Shown here: positions 1 to 7,915 of the stretch, piece by piece | Layout of the letters: each line of letters opens with the position of its first letter | How positions within the stretch are numbered: the first letter of the stretch is position 1 | Origin: Paracoccaceae bacterium | Lineage (GTDB): Bacteria > Pseudomonadota > Alphaproteobacteria > Rhodobacterales > Rhodobacteraceae | Direction: 5' to 3' | NCBI GenBank assembly: GCA_019911965.1 | Contig: JAIOJF010000040.1 | Location: 1-64,000 of the forward strand | Length of the DNA stretch: 64,000 nt | Position numbers and translations under genes: made by a program | Notes under the pieces: generated by a model | What the model was told of the DNA's origin: nothing | The model's input: only the letters and a program-made list of their open reading frames with translations | Databases searched by the model: none

Positions 1-938
1 CGCCTGAAGCCCCCCCCGAACCGTCCGCCGCCGCACCGGCGCAGCCGAAGGCCGGGCTGGTCAACCGCATCCTTGGCCGCAACCGCGCCGATGCGCCCGT
101 CATCCGCCGCGTCCTCGACGATGCGATGCTGGAAAGCCTTGAGGAATTGCTGATCTCGGCAGATATGGGCGTGGAAACCGCCCTGCGCGTGACGGCCAAC
201 ATGGCCGAGGGCCGGTTCGGGCGGAAATTGTCGACGCACGATATCAAGCGCCTGCTGGCAGACGAGATAGCCGCGATTCTGGCACCTGTCGCGCGGCCAA
301 TGCCGATCTATTCAAAAAAGCCGCAGGTGGTGCTGGTGGTCGGGGTCAACGGCTCGGGCAAGACCACCACAATCGGCAAGCTGGCCAGCCAGTTCCGCGC
401 CGCCGGTAAATCCGTGGTGATCGCCGCAGGTGATACGTTCCGCGCCGCCGCGGTAGAACAATTGCAGGTCTGGGGCGAACGCGCCGGCGTGCCGGTGATG
501 ACAGCACCCGAAGGCTCGGACCCTGCCAGCCTGGCCTTCGAGGCGATGGTCAAGGCCGAACAGGACGGTGCCGATCTGTTGCTGATCGACACGGCGGGCC
601 GCTTGCAGAACCGCGAGGATCTGATGCAGGAACTGGCCAAGATCGTCCGCGTCATCGGCAAGAAAGACCCTGACGCACCCCACAACACGCTGCTGGTGCT
701 GGATGCCACCACCGGCCAGAACGCCCTGAGCCAGGTCGAGATTTTCCAGAAGATCGCCGATGTCTCCGGGCTGGTGATGACCAAGCTCGACGGCACCGCG
801 CGGGGCGGCGTTCTGGTGGCGCTGGCGGATCGCTTCGGCCTGCCGATCCATGCCATCGGCGTCGGCGAACAGATCGACGATCTGCAAGCCTTTGATCCCG
901 CCGATTTCGCCCGCGCCCTCACGGGAGCGGAAAACTGA
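1..938 (+). CDS. ftsY: Signal recognition particle receptor FtsY (5' end missing)
   Basis: FtsY is the membrane-associated SRP receptor GTPase that docks ribosome-SRP complexes at the Sec translocon. The reading frame is open from base 3 and begins with a Pro/Ala/Glu-rich stretch, so the start lies outside the window. The NG domain follows: P-loop GVNGSGKTTT near base 343, DTAGR near 590, and TKLDGTARGG near 780, where the third GTPase motif is expected. The C-terminal helix ends normally at TGA 936-938. Internal Met codons near base 126 are not the start, because the coding frame continues upstream. The family assignment is certain; only the N-terminal acidic domain is missing. Confidence 0.97.
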   Translation, partial: PEAPPEPSAAAPAQPKAGLVNRILGRNRADAPVIRRVLDDAMLESLEELLISADMGVETALRVTANMAEGRFGRKLSTHDIKRLLADEIAAILAPVARPMPIYSKKPQVVLVVGVNGSGKTTTIGKLASQFRAAGKSVVIAAGDTFRAAAVEQLQVWGERAGVPVMTAPEGSDPASLAFEAMVKAEQDGADLLLIDTAGRLQNREDLMQELAKIVRVIGKKDPDAPHNTLLVLDATTGQNALSQVEIFQKIADVSGLVMTKLDGTARGGVLVALADRFGLPIHAIGVGEQIDDLQAFDPADFARALTGAEN

Positions 939-1009
939 CCAATTCGACCTTGTTCGCGAAACACTCTCGGGGCGAAGGACAGAATGATCTTCGTTCTGAT
1001 CCGCGGGAG

Positions 1010-1030
1010 GCAGACAGCCCCCCTGTCTGC
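1010..1030 (+). other. Hairpin between ftsY and the EamA transporter
   Basis: The arms GCAGACAG and CTGTCTGC form a perfect 8-bp stem around a CCCCC loop. A weaker CAGAA/TTCTG hairpin lies just upstream, near 980-999. No T-run follows, so this is not a clear intrinsic terminator. It could be an mRNA-processing or stability element. Confidence 0.3.
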
Positions 1031-1048
1031 GCCGGGTAGCGGAACGGC

Positions 1049-1948
1049 ATGTCAGACTGGCTGATCTCGCTGGAAGGCACCGAGGCCGGGCGGCATCTGG
1101 CAATGGCGCTGGCGCTTCTGGCGGCGGTGCTGCATGCCGGATTCGGTGCGATGCAGAAAGGCCGGTTCGATCCCTGGATCGCACGCGGCGCGATTGATCT
1201 CTGCTATGGGCTGATGGCGGTGCCGTTCGCCCTGTTCGTGGTGCCCTTCCCCGAGCCGCATATGTGGCCGATCTTTGCCGGGGCCTTCGTGATCCACACT
1301 GCCTACAAGATGCTGCAGGCGCGGGCCTACAGCCTTGGGGCTTACACGGTCGTCTACCCGGTGGTGCGTGGCACCGGGCCTTTGGTCACGGTGTTTGCCG
1401 CCGGTATCGTCTTTGGCGAAAGCTACGGCGCGCTGCAATGGGCCGGGGTGATGACGCTGATCGCGGGCATTTTCGGCCTCGCGCTTTACAATTACCTGAA
1501 AACCAGGCTGGATCGCGGCATCCTGAAACAGGCGCTGGGGATGGCGTTCCTGACCGGTATTTCGGTCGCCGCCTATACTACCTTCGACGCCTACGGTATC
1601 CGCGCCACCGCCGATCCGTTCACTTTCCTCGCCTGGTTCTTCATGTTCGACGGTATCGTCATGCCTTTGCTGGTGCACCGCCGCCTGATCCGGCTGGACC
1701 GGCGGGACCGTCTGCCACTGGCACGCCGCGCCTTCATCGGCGCATTGGTCGCCTATTTCTCGTTCGGCTCGATCATGCTGGCCACACGGCTGGACAAGGT
1801 CGGCGAGGCGGCGGTGTTGCGCGAAACCTCGACCCTGTTTGCCGCGCTGATCGGCATCGTCTTTCTGAAGGAAACCGTCGGGCCGCGCCGCACCGCGCTG
1901 ATGGCCTTGATTGCACTTGGTGCGGTAATGGTGGAATTCGGTGGCTGA
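1049..1948 (+). CDS. EamA/DMT-superfamily transporter
   Basis: This 299-residue protein is almost entirely hydrophobic, with about ten predicted membrane segments in two repeated halves, the layout of the drug/metabolite transporter (EamA) family. The first half includes a GAMQKG turn after TM1. The second half ends with a FLKETVGPRR turn and a last helix, matching the conserved ends of EamA repeats. The substrate cannot be read from the sequence. The gene lies 110 bp after ftsY and overlaps the GTG codon upstream of the yciB start, so it is probably co-transcribed with yciB. Confidence 0.85.
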   Translation: MSDWLISLEGTEAGRHLAMALALLAAVLHAGFGAMQKGRFDPWIARGAIDLCYGLMAVPFALFVVPFPEPHMWPIFAGAFVIHTAYKMLQARAYSLGAYTVVYPVVRGTGPLVTVFAAGIVFGESYGALQWAGVMTLIAGIFGLALYNYLKTRLDRGILKQALGMAFLTGISVAAYTTFDAYGIRATADPFTFLAWFFMFDGIVMPLLVHRRLIRLDRRDRLPLARRAFIGALVAYFSFGSIMLATRLDKVGEAAVLRETSTLFAALIGIVFLKETVGPRRTALMALIALGAVMVEFGG

Positions 1949-1967
1949 AATGTCTAAAGGGACGCCC

Positions 1968-2594
1968 ATGAGCGAGCAAAAGAAAATATCGACCGGCCTG
2001 AAGCTGACCCTGGAACTGGGCCCGATCGTCCTGTTCTTCCTTGGCTATACCCGCATCAAGGACAGGCAGTTCGACCTGTTCGGCCAGTCTTATGAAGGCT
2101 TCATTGTCGCTACCGCGATCTTCATTCCGGTGCTGCTGATCGCCACCGGAATCCTGTGTTGGAAGACCGGCAAGCTCAGCCGGATGCAGTTGATGACGGC
2201 GGTGCTGGTGGTGGTGTTCGGCGGGCTTGGCATCTGGTTCAACGATGACAGTTTCTTCAAGATGAAGCCCACCATCCTTTACGTGATGTTCGCGGCGGTG
2301 CTGGGTTTCGGGCTGTTGCGCGGCGAAAGTTACCTGCAATATGTGATGGACGAGGCGATGCCCCTGGCGCGTGAAGGCTGGATGATCTTCACCCGCCGCA
2401 TGGCCGCGTTCTTCGTGGCCCTGGCCATCGCGAACGAGGCGATCTGGCGCAGCATGTCCACCGACGCCTGGGTCAATTTCAAGACTTTCGGTCTGACCGG
2501 CCTGATGTTCGTGTTCTTCATGAGCCAGTTGAAGCTGTTCTCGAAATACGCGATCGAGGATGTCAGCAACCGCGATCGGGGCGACCGGCGGTGA
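1968..2594 (+). CDS. yciB: Inner membrane protein YciB / IspZ (septation protein A family)
   Basis: This 208-residue polytopic membrane protein carries the family's N-terminal LELGPIVLFFLGY segment and the C-terminal MSQLKLFSKYA segment. YciB homologues act in cell-envelope maintenance and septation in enterobacteria and Shigella; the exact biochemical role is not settled. I chose ATG 1968 because AAAGGGA lies just upstream. An in-frame GTG at 1941 and an ATG at 1950 would overlap the previous gene. Placement after ftsY and an EamA transporter fits the usual Rhodobacteraceae order, from memory. Confidence 0.88.
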   Translation: MSEQKKISTGLKLTLELGPIVLFFLGYTRIKDRQFDLFGQSYEGFIVATAIFIPVLLIATGILCWKTGKLSRMQLMTAVLVVVFGGLGIWFNDDSFFKMKPTILYVMFAAVLGFGLLRGESYLQYVMDEAMPLAREGWMIFTRRMAAFFVALAIANEAIWRSMSTDAWVNFKTFGLTGLMFVFFMSQLKLFSKYAIEDVSNRDRGDRR

Positions 2595-2597
2595 ATA

Positions 2598-2626
2598 TTG
2601 ACGCGCGGCGCAAAACCGCCTAAACG
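2598..2626 (+). promoter_or_regulatory. Predicted sigma-70 promoter of metZ
   Basis: TTGACG (2598-2603) and TAAACG (2621-2626) are separated by 17 bp. A transcript would start about base 2632-2634, exactly where the first stem of the SAM-II riboswitch begins. That agreement supports the prediction. Confidence 0.6.
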
Positions 2627-2631
2627 CGTTC

Positions 2632-2686
2632 CCGTGGCGATTTGTTACCGGATTGTGGGCCACGTTAAACATCCCACTAAAGAGGT
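2632..2686 (+). promoter_or_regulatory. SAM-II riboswitch (metZ leader)
   Basis: The leader contains the SAM-II hallmarks in order: GTGGCGATTTG (2634-2644), GCCACGTTAAACA (2659-2671) and CTAAAGAGG (2677-2685). P1 pairs GTGGC (2634-2638) with GCCAC (2659-2663). A pseudoknot can form between GTGG (2655-2658) and CCAC (2674-2677), giving the H-type fold of this S-adenosylmethionine aptamer. SAM-II is known mainly from alphaproteobacteria upstream of metA, metX, metC or metZ genes. Here the next gene is metZ, and a terminator hairpin follows 10 bases later. Recognised by eye from the Rfam SAM-II consensus, not by a covariance search. Confidence 0.9.
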
Positions 2687-2695
2687 CGCGGCATT

Positions 2696-2731
2696 AAACC
2701 CCCGATCCATTTGCGGTACGGGGGTTTTTTT
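2696..2731 (+). terminator. Intrinsic terminator / attenuator in the metZ leader
   Basis: CCCCCG (2699-2704) pairs with CGGGGG (2719-2724), and a run of seven T follows (2725-2731); AAA before the stem can extend it with the T-run. It lies between the SAM-II aptamer and the metZ start, so it probably acts as the expression platform by stopping transcription when SAM is bound. Confidence 0.85.
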
Positions 2732-2760
2732 GTGCGGCTCGCCAGAACGGAGAGAACAAG

Positions 2761-3942
2761 ATGAGCGAGACCTGGAACACCAAGACCAAGCTGGTCCATG
2801 CCGGCAGCCGCCGCAGCCAATATGGCGAGGTCAGCGAGGCGATTTTCCTGACGCAAGGGTTCGTCTATGAAACTGCCGAAGCCGCCGAAGCGCGGTTCAT
2901 CGAGACCGGCACGGATGAATTCATCTATGCCCGCTACGGCAACCCCACCGTGCGCATGTTTGAAGAGCGGATTGCTGCGCTGGAAGGCGCGGAAGACGCC
3001 TTCGCCACCGCATCGGGCATGGCAGCGGTCAACGGTGCGCTGTTTGCGGGACTGAAGGCCGGCGATCACGTTGTTGCGGCGCGGGCATTGTTCGGCTCGT
3101 GCCTTTACGTTCTGGAAACCCTGCTGGTGCGCTTCGGGGTCGAGGTGACCTTTGTCGACGGCACCGATCTCGATCAATGGCGGTCTGCCGTCCGCGCGGA
3201 TACCCGTATCTGTTTCGTCGAAGCCCTGTCGAACCCGACGCTTGAGGTGATCGACATCGCCGGTGTGGCAGAGATCGCCCATGCCGCAGGTGCCCTGCTG
3301 GTGGTCGATAACGTCTTCGCCACGCCGGTTTTCCAGCGCACGCTGACGCTCGGGGCCGATGTGGTGGTCTATTCCGCCACCAAGCATATCGACGGTCAGG
3401 GCCGTTGCCTTGGCGGCGTGGTGCTGGGCACGAAGCATTTCATCCGCAAGGTGCTGGAGCCCTATCTGAAACATACCGGCGGCGCGCTCAGCCCGTTCAA
3501 CGCCTGGGTGATGCTGAAAGGCATGGAAACCCTCGATCTGCGTTGCCGCGCCGGGGCGGAAACCGCCACCATGCTGGCCGAACGCCTCGATGGCCATGCG
3601 AAACTGGCGCGAGTGATCTATCCCCATCTCGCCAGCCACCCGCAGGCGGCGCTGGCGAAACGGCAGATGAGCATGGGCGGCACCGTCCTGTCGCTGGACA
3701 TCAAGGGCGGCAAGGAGGCTGCGTTCCGCTTCCTGAACGCGCTGCAGATCATCCTGATTTCCAACAATCTCGGCGATGCGAAATCGCTGGTCACGCATCC
3801 GGCAACCACCACGCATCAGCGGCTGACACCCGAGCAGCGGGCGGCCCTTGGGATCGGCGACGGGCTGGTGCGGATTTCGGTCGGGCTGGAAGACAGCCGT
3901 GATCTGCTGGCAGATATCGAAGGCGCGTTAACCTTCTATTAA
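2761..3942 (+). CDS. metZ: O-succinylhomoserine sulfhydrylase
   Basis: MetZ is a PLP enzyme of the Cys/Met metabolism family. It makes homocysteine from an O-acylated homoserine and sulfide in methionine synthesis. The 393 residues include the Y-RYGNPT substrate segment near residue 57, SGMAAV for phosphate binding, and [12 protein letters not shown], whose Lys forms the Schiff base with PLP. A ribosome-binding site (GGAGAG) precedes ATG 2761. The upstream SAM-II riboswitch supports a direct role in methionine synthesis. The gene's last codons overlap a CtrA-type site and a palindrome that belong to the folE upstream region. Confidence 0.93.
   Translation: MSETWNTKTKLVHAGSRRSQYGEVSEAIFLTQGFVYETAEAAEARFIETGTDEFIYARYGNPTVRMFEERIAALEGAEDAFATASGMAAVNGALFAGLKAGDHVVAARALFGSCLYVLETLLVRFGVEVTFVDGTDLDQWRSAVRADTRICFVEALSNPTLEVIDIAGVAEIAHAAGALLVVDNVFATPVFQRTLTLGADVVVYSATKHIDGQGRCLGGVVLGTKHFIRKVLEPYLKHTGGALSPFNAWVMLKGMETLDLRCRAGAETATMLAERLDGHAKLARVIYPHLASHPQAALAKRQMSMGGTVLSLDIKGGKEAAFRFLNALQIILISNNLGDAKSLVTHPATTTHQRLTPEQRAALGIGDGLVRISVGLEDSRDLLADIEGALTFY
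3928..3942 (+). promoter_or_regulatory. Candidate CtrA binding site (TTAA-N7-TTAA)
   Basis: TTAA (3928-3931) and TTAA (3939-3942) are exactly seven bases apart, the canonical consensus of the alphaproteobacterial cell-cycle regulator CtrA; the first half reads TTAACC as in strong sites. It covers the last codons and stop of metZ and sits about 24 bp upstream of the predicted folE -35 box. Motif match only. Confidence 0.45.
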
Positions 3943-3960
3943 CAACCAATGGTTGTTAAT
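3938..3960 (+). repeat. Perfect 23-bp palindrome upstream of folE
   Basis: The arms ATTAACAACCA (3938-3948) and TGGTTGTTAAT (3950-3960) are exact inverted copies around a central A. No T-run follows, so an operator is more likely than a terminator. It overlaps the metZ stop codon and ends five bases before the predicted folE -35 box. Confidence 0.6.
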
Positions 3961-3965
3961 ACAGC

Positions 3966-3993
3966 TTGCAATCTACTCAAACGAGCCTAAGAT
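3966..3993 (+). promoter_or_regulatory. Predicted folE promoter
   Basis: TTGCAA (3966-3971) and TAAGAT (3988-3993) are 16 bp apart, about 100 bp upstream of the chosen folE start. The region is visibly more AT-rich than its surroundings. Confidence 0.45.
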
Positions 3994-4096
3994 TCGAGAT
4001 AAACCAGAAACGCGCCAAAAACACGCGCATTGGCGCTGGAAATCCGATCCGTTACGCCCAACTATGCGTATTCACGGTGAAACCAAGGGGACGTCC

Positions 4097-4735
4097 ATGA
4101 ACATTCATGACCCGGCTATTGAAACCGAACGCGATGACAAGGCACCTGTGATCCGTCCGACCCGCGCCCAGGCCGAAGAAGCGGTGCGTACATTGCTGCG
4201 CTGGGCCGGGGATGACCCGGAACGCGAGGGGCTGCTGGACACGCCGGCCCGCGTCACCAAAGCCTATGGCGACTGGTTTCGCGGCTATGACGAAGATCCG
4301 GGCGCGATGCTGCAACGCACCTTCGAGGAGGTCGCGGGCTATGACGAAATGGTCGTTTTGCGCGATATCCGCTTTGAAAGCTATTGCGAACACCATATGG
4401 CACCGATCATCGGCAAGGCGCATGTCGCCTATATCCCGACCGATCGCGTGGTCGGCATCTCAAAGCTGGCGCGCGTGGTCGATGCCTTTGCCAAGCGCCT
4501 GCAGGTGCAGGAAAAGATGAACGCTCAGATCGCCGCCACGCTGAACGACGTGCTGCAGCCAAGGGGCGTTGCGGTGGTGCTGGAAGGCGAACATCACTGC
4601 ATGTCCACGCGCGGCGTGCACAAGCCGGGCGTGTCGATGGTGACCACCACCATGCTGGGCGAGTTCCGCACCGACCGCGATCTCAGGCGCGAATTCATGA
4701 ACATCATCGGCAACCCGACCAACCGCAGCGGCTGA
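4097..4735 (+). CDS. folE: GTP cyclohydrolase I (type IA)
   Basis: FolE converts GTP to 7,8-dihydroneopterin triphosphate, the first step of folate and other pterin pathways. The 212 residues carry the zinc and catalytic motif [14 protein letters not shown], the KRLQVQE helix, and the HHCMSTRG segment holding another zinc-ligand Cys. I chose ATG 4097 because AAGGGG lies about 6 bases upstream. The frame is open back to 3953, but that stretch has no family similarity and holds the predicted promoter. It is a zinc-type FolE, not the FolE2 family. Confidence 0.95.
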   Translation: MNIHDPAIETERDDKAPVIRPTRAQAEEAVRTLLRWAGDDPEREGLLDTPARVTKAYGDWFRGYDEDPGAMLQRTFEEVAGYDEMVVLRDIRFESYCEHHMAPIIGKAHVAYIPTDRVVGISKLARVVDAFAKRLQVQEKMNAQIAATLNDVLQPRGVAVVLEGEHHCMSTRGVHKPGVSMVTTTMLGEFRTDRDLRREFMNIIGNPTNRSG

Positions 4736-4816
4736 GGCACGAAGCGGGCGCGCCTGATGGCCTGCCGGGGCAAATCCCCTTGACACCATCGCGCCCTGCG
4801 ACCAACCGTTCCGGTC

Positions 4817-6265
4817 ATGGTTGACCTGCGCCCCGTCGGATATGTCATCGGCCTCCTCGCCACCGTGCTGGGTGGTACGATGATTTTGCCGATGCTGACC
4901 GACATCGCCTATGGCAACGGCGAATGGCCGGTTTTCGCGATTTCGCTGGTGCTGACCTGCCTGACCGGTGGATTACTGGCGCTGACCTGCCAGAACGGCG
5001 CGGGCGAAGGGCTGACGATCCAGCAGACCTTCCTTCTGACCACCGGCGTCTGGCTGGTTCTGCCGATCTACGGCGCGTTGCCTTTCTGGCTGGGCGCGAC
5101 CGAAGCGCGATTCGTCGATGCCTTTTTCGAGGCGATGTCGGGCATGACCACCACCGGCTCGACCGTGTTCACCGGCCTCGATGACCTGCCGCGCGGGTTG
5201 TTGCTGTGGCGCGGGTTACTGCAGTGGTATGGCGGCATCGGCATCATCGTCTTCGCGCTGGTCTTCCTGCCGATGCTGAAGGTCGGCGGCATGCAGATTT
5301 TCCGCACCGAAAGCTTCGAGACCTTCGGCAAGATCCTGCCCCGCGCCGCTGAAATCGCGCGCCGCATCTTCGTGATCTATCTCGGGCTGAGCGTGGCCTG
5401 CATCCTGGCCTATCTGGCCGTCGGCATCGCGCCGTTCGACGCCATCGTGCATGCCATGACCACGATATCGACCGGCGGATTTTCCACTTATGACGCCTCG
5501 TTCGGCATGTTCCAGGGCCCGGCGGAATATGTCGCCGCGCTGTTCATGATCCTCGCCAGCCTGCCCTTCGTGCGCTACGTGCAACTGATCGCCGGCACCG
5601 CCATGCCGCTGATACGCGACACCCAGGTGCGCGACTACCTGCTGATCATTTCCGCGATGGTGGTGGTGATCACCATCTACCGCATTCAGGTCAACGGCGA
5701 TTATCTGGAACATTCGGTACGCGAGGCCCTGTTCAACGTCACCTCGATCATCTCCGGCACCGGCTATGCCAGCGTCGACTACCAGCTTTGGGGCGCGTTT
5801 CCGGTGGTGCTGTTCTTTCTGGTCGGCCTGATCGGCGGCTGCGCCGGCTCGACCGGGTGTTCGGTCAAGATATTCCGCTACCAGTTGCTGCTGGCCTCGA
5901 TCCGCAGCCAGGTGCGCAAGATCCACACCCCCAGCGGTGTGTTCATTCCACGCTACGATGGCCGTCCGGTGCCCGAGGGGGTGCTGTCGTCGGTGATGGC
6001 CTTCTTCATGCTGTTCATGGTGTCGCTGGCTTTGCTGTCGATCCTGCTGGCGATGACCGGGCTCGACATGATCACGTCGGTATCGGGTGCCGCCACCGCG
6101 CTGGCCAATGTCGGCCCCGGCCTCGGTGACGAGATCGGGCCGTCGGGCAATTTCGGACATCTGAACGATTCGGCGAAATGGCTGTTGATCGCGGGCATGC
6201 TGATCGGTCGGCTGGAGCTGATGTCGGTCTATGTCCTGTTCACCATCAGCTTCTGGCGGAGATAG
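4817..6265 (+). CDS. trkH: TrkH-family potassium uptake protein
   Basis: TrkH/KtrB proteins are the membrane subunits of K+ uptake systems and work with a cytosolic NAD/ATP-binding partner (TrkA/KtrA), which is not in this window. The 482 residues show repeated membrane-pore-membrane units with P-loop glycine motifs, for example MSGMTTTGST near residue 107, TTISTGGFSTYD near 215, and GGCAGSTGCSVK near 338, which fit the selectivity-filter loops. The start ATG 4817 has a weak ribosome-binding site. The downstream gene begins within four bases of the stop, so the two are probably co-transcribed. Confidence 0.9.
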   Translation: MVDLRPVGYVIGLLATVLGGTMILPMLTDIAYGNGEWPVFAISLVLTCLTGGLLALTCQNGAGEGLTIQQTFLLTTGVWLVLPIYGALPFWLGATEARFVDAFFEAMSGMTTTGSTVFTGLDDLPRGLLLWRGLLQWYGGIGIIVFALVFLPMLKVGGMQIFRTESFETFGKILPRAAEIARRIFVIYLGLSVACILAYLAVGIAPFDAIVHAMTTISTGGFSTYDASFGMFQGPAEYVAALFMILASLPFVRYVQLIAGTAMPLIRDTQVRDYLLIISAMVVVITIYRIQVNGDYLEHSVREALFNVTSIISGTGYASVDYQLWGAFPVVLFFLVGLIGGCAGSTGCSVKIFRYQLLLASIRSQVRKIHTPSGVFIPRYDGRPVPEGVLSSVMAFFMLFMVSLALLSILLAMTGLDMITSVSGAATALANVGPGLGDEIGPSGNFGHLNDSAKWLLIAGMLIGRLELMSVYVLFTISFWRR

Positions 6266-6268
6266 GTG

Positions 6269-7852
6269 ATGGCAGACAGCCAGCGCCCGCTTGGTGCGGA
6301 AATCTCCCATGCCCTGAAGGCCCGCGGCGTCGAGGTGATTTTCGGCATTCCCGGTGTGCATAATGTCGAGATGTATCGCGGCATCGAACAGGCCGGACTG
6401 ACCCATATCCTGGCCCGCCACGAACAGGGCGCCGGGTTCATGGCCGATGGCTATGCCCGTGCCACCGGCAGGCCCGGCGTGGCCTTCGTGATCACCGGGC
6501 CGGGCCTGTGCAATATCCTGACGCCGCTCGGTCAGGCCTATTCCGACAGCGTGCCGATTCTTGTCATCTCGTCCTGTCTGGATGAAACCGCAGGCCGGCG
6601 CGGGCAATTGCACCAGATGAAGGATCAGCGGGCGGCGGCGGATTGCGTTGCCGACTGGTCTCTGGAGGCCCGCGATGCATCCGCAGCCTTCCGCCTGATC
6701 GACCGCGCCTTCGCGGAATTCAGGGCCGCGCGGCCCCGCCCCAAGCATATCCAGGTGCCGATTTCGCAACTGGGCAGACGCACACCACCAGCCCCGCCGC
6801 CGCCGCCTCTGCCACGGATGCCGGGGATCACGCCGATTGGTCTCGCGATGATGCTGCGGCTGTTGAAAAACGCCAGAAAGCCATTGTTCATCTTCGGCGG
6901 CGGGGCGCGTCGCGCCTCCGACAGTGCCATCCGCGTCACCCGCAAATTGGGTGCCGCTGCGTTTACCACCTATGCCGGTCGCGGCATCCTGCCACCGGAC
7001 CATCCCCTGTTTCTGGGGGCCACGCTGCCGCGTGCCGCCAGTGTTGATCTGATCGCCGGGGCCGATGCGGTTCTGGCATTCGGCACCGAACTGGCCGAGG
7101 TCGATCTCTGGCGCGACCAATTGGGGCACGATGCGCCGCTGCTGCGGGTCGATCTCGATCCGGCGGTACTGGCGGGGGCGGACTGGCCGGTGCTGGCGGA
7201 TGCCGCCGACGCGCTGGCCGCGCTGGATGAAGCCTTCGAGGTTGACCCGCCCCGGCAAAGCGACTGGGAGGCACGCGATATCGCAGCCTTCCGCCTGGCC
7301 GCGCGCGCGGCTTGCGACAGCGAACGCCCCGGCCTCACGCGTATCGTGGATGCGCTGGCTGCTGCACTGCCGCGCGATACCATGATCTTTTCCGACATGA
7401 CCCAGCTTGCCTATGTCGCCAAGGAGGTCTGGGATATGCCCGCCCCCGATCTGTGGCATCATCCGACAGGCTTCGGTACGCTCGGCTATGCGCTGCCCGC
7501 GGCGATCGGCGGCAAGATCGGGCGCGGCGCCCTGCCGGTGGCGGCGATCGCGGGGGATTACGGCTTTCACTATACCTTGCAGGAACTGGGTGTGGCGGTC
7601 GAACTGGGGCTGAGCCTGCCGATCATCCTGTGGGATAATGCCAGGCTGGCGGAAATCGGCGATGCAATGCAGGCCGCGCAGATCGCGCCGAACGCGGTGG
7701 TCGCCCGCAACCCGGATTTCTGCGCACTGGCGCGCGCCTGGGGGGCAAGGGCGGTGAAACCCACGGACCTGAAAGACATGCCCGCCATAATGGCCGGGGC
7801 GCTCAATGCAGGCGTTCCGACCCTGATCCACCTGACGCCGGATATCCTGTAA
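6269..7852 (+). CDS. Thiamine-diphosphate enzyme, acetolactate synthase-like (possible 5-guanidino-2-oxopentanoate decarboxylase)
   Basis: This 527-residue protein has the three-domain plan of the acetolactate synthase/benzoylformate decarboxylase family. The N-terminal pyrimidine-binding domain has the catalytic Glu in ARHEQGAGFMADGYARA. A central domain follows with a Pro-rich linker near residue 170. The C-terminal diphosphate-binding domain carries GDYGFHYT and a downstream DN pair near residue 450. Rhodobacteraceae relatives are often named AruI, the arginine transaminase pathway decarboxylase. I recognise the family firmly but infer the substrate only weakly. ATG 6269 is preferred over GTG 6266. 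It follows trkH directly. Confidence 0.75.
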   Translation: MADSQRPLGAEISHALKARGVEVIFGIPGVHNVEMYRGIEQAGLTHILARHEQGAGFMADGYARATGRPGVAFVITGPGLCNILTPLGQAYSDSVPILVISSCLDETAGRRGQLHQMKDQRAAADCVADWSLEARDASAAFRLIDRAFAEFRAARPRPKHIQVPISQLGRRTPPAPPPPPLPRMPGITPIGLAMMLRLLKNARKPLFIFGGGARRASDSAIRVTRKLGAAAFTTYAGRGILPPDHPLFLGATLPRAASVDLIAGADAVLAFGTELAEVDLWRDQLGHDAPLLRVDLDPAVLAGADWPVLADAADALAALDEAFEVDPPRQSDWEARDIAAFRLAARAACDSERPGLTRIVDALAAALPRDTMIFSDMTQLAYVAKEVWDMPAPDLWHHPTGFGTLGYALPAAIGGKIGRGALPVAAIAGDYGFHYTLQELGVAVELGLSLPIILWDNARLAEIGDAMQAAQIAPNAVVARNPDFCALARAWGARAVKPTDLKDMPAIMAGALNAGVPTLIHLTPDIL

Positions 7853-7871
7853 ACCCGGAAACGCCTTCTTT

Positions 7872-7912
7872 TTGGTCAAAATACTCCGGGGGTGCGGGGG
7901 CAGCGCCCCCGC
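7872..7912. repeat. Rhodobacteraceae-type intergenic element with strong hairpin
   Basis: A conserved-looking lead (TTTGGTCAAAATACTCC, 7872-7888) precedes the perfect stem GCGGGGGC (7894-7901) and GCCCCCGC (7905-7912) with an AGC loop. Very similar elements recur between convergent genes in many Rhodobacteraceae genomes, from memory. It lies between two convergent genes and probably ends transcription from both sides. Confidence 0.65.
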
Positions 7913-7915
7913 GTA

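Noticed and set aside
3953-4096. Upstream extension of folE to 3953
   Set aside because: The extension has no family similarity and covers the predicted promoter; ATG 4097 has a strong ribosome-binding site.
5216-7879. Long 887-residue minus-strand open frame
   Set aside because: It is the antisense of trkH and the thiamine-diphosphate enzyme. The product is rich in His, Arg, Gln and Gly with no domain, as expected from GC-rich shadow frames.
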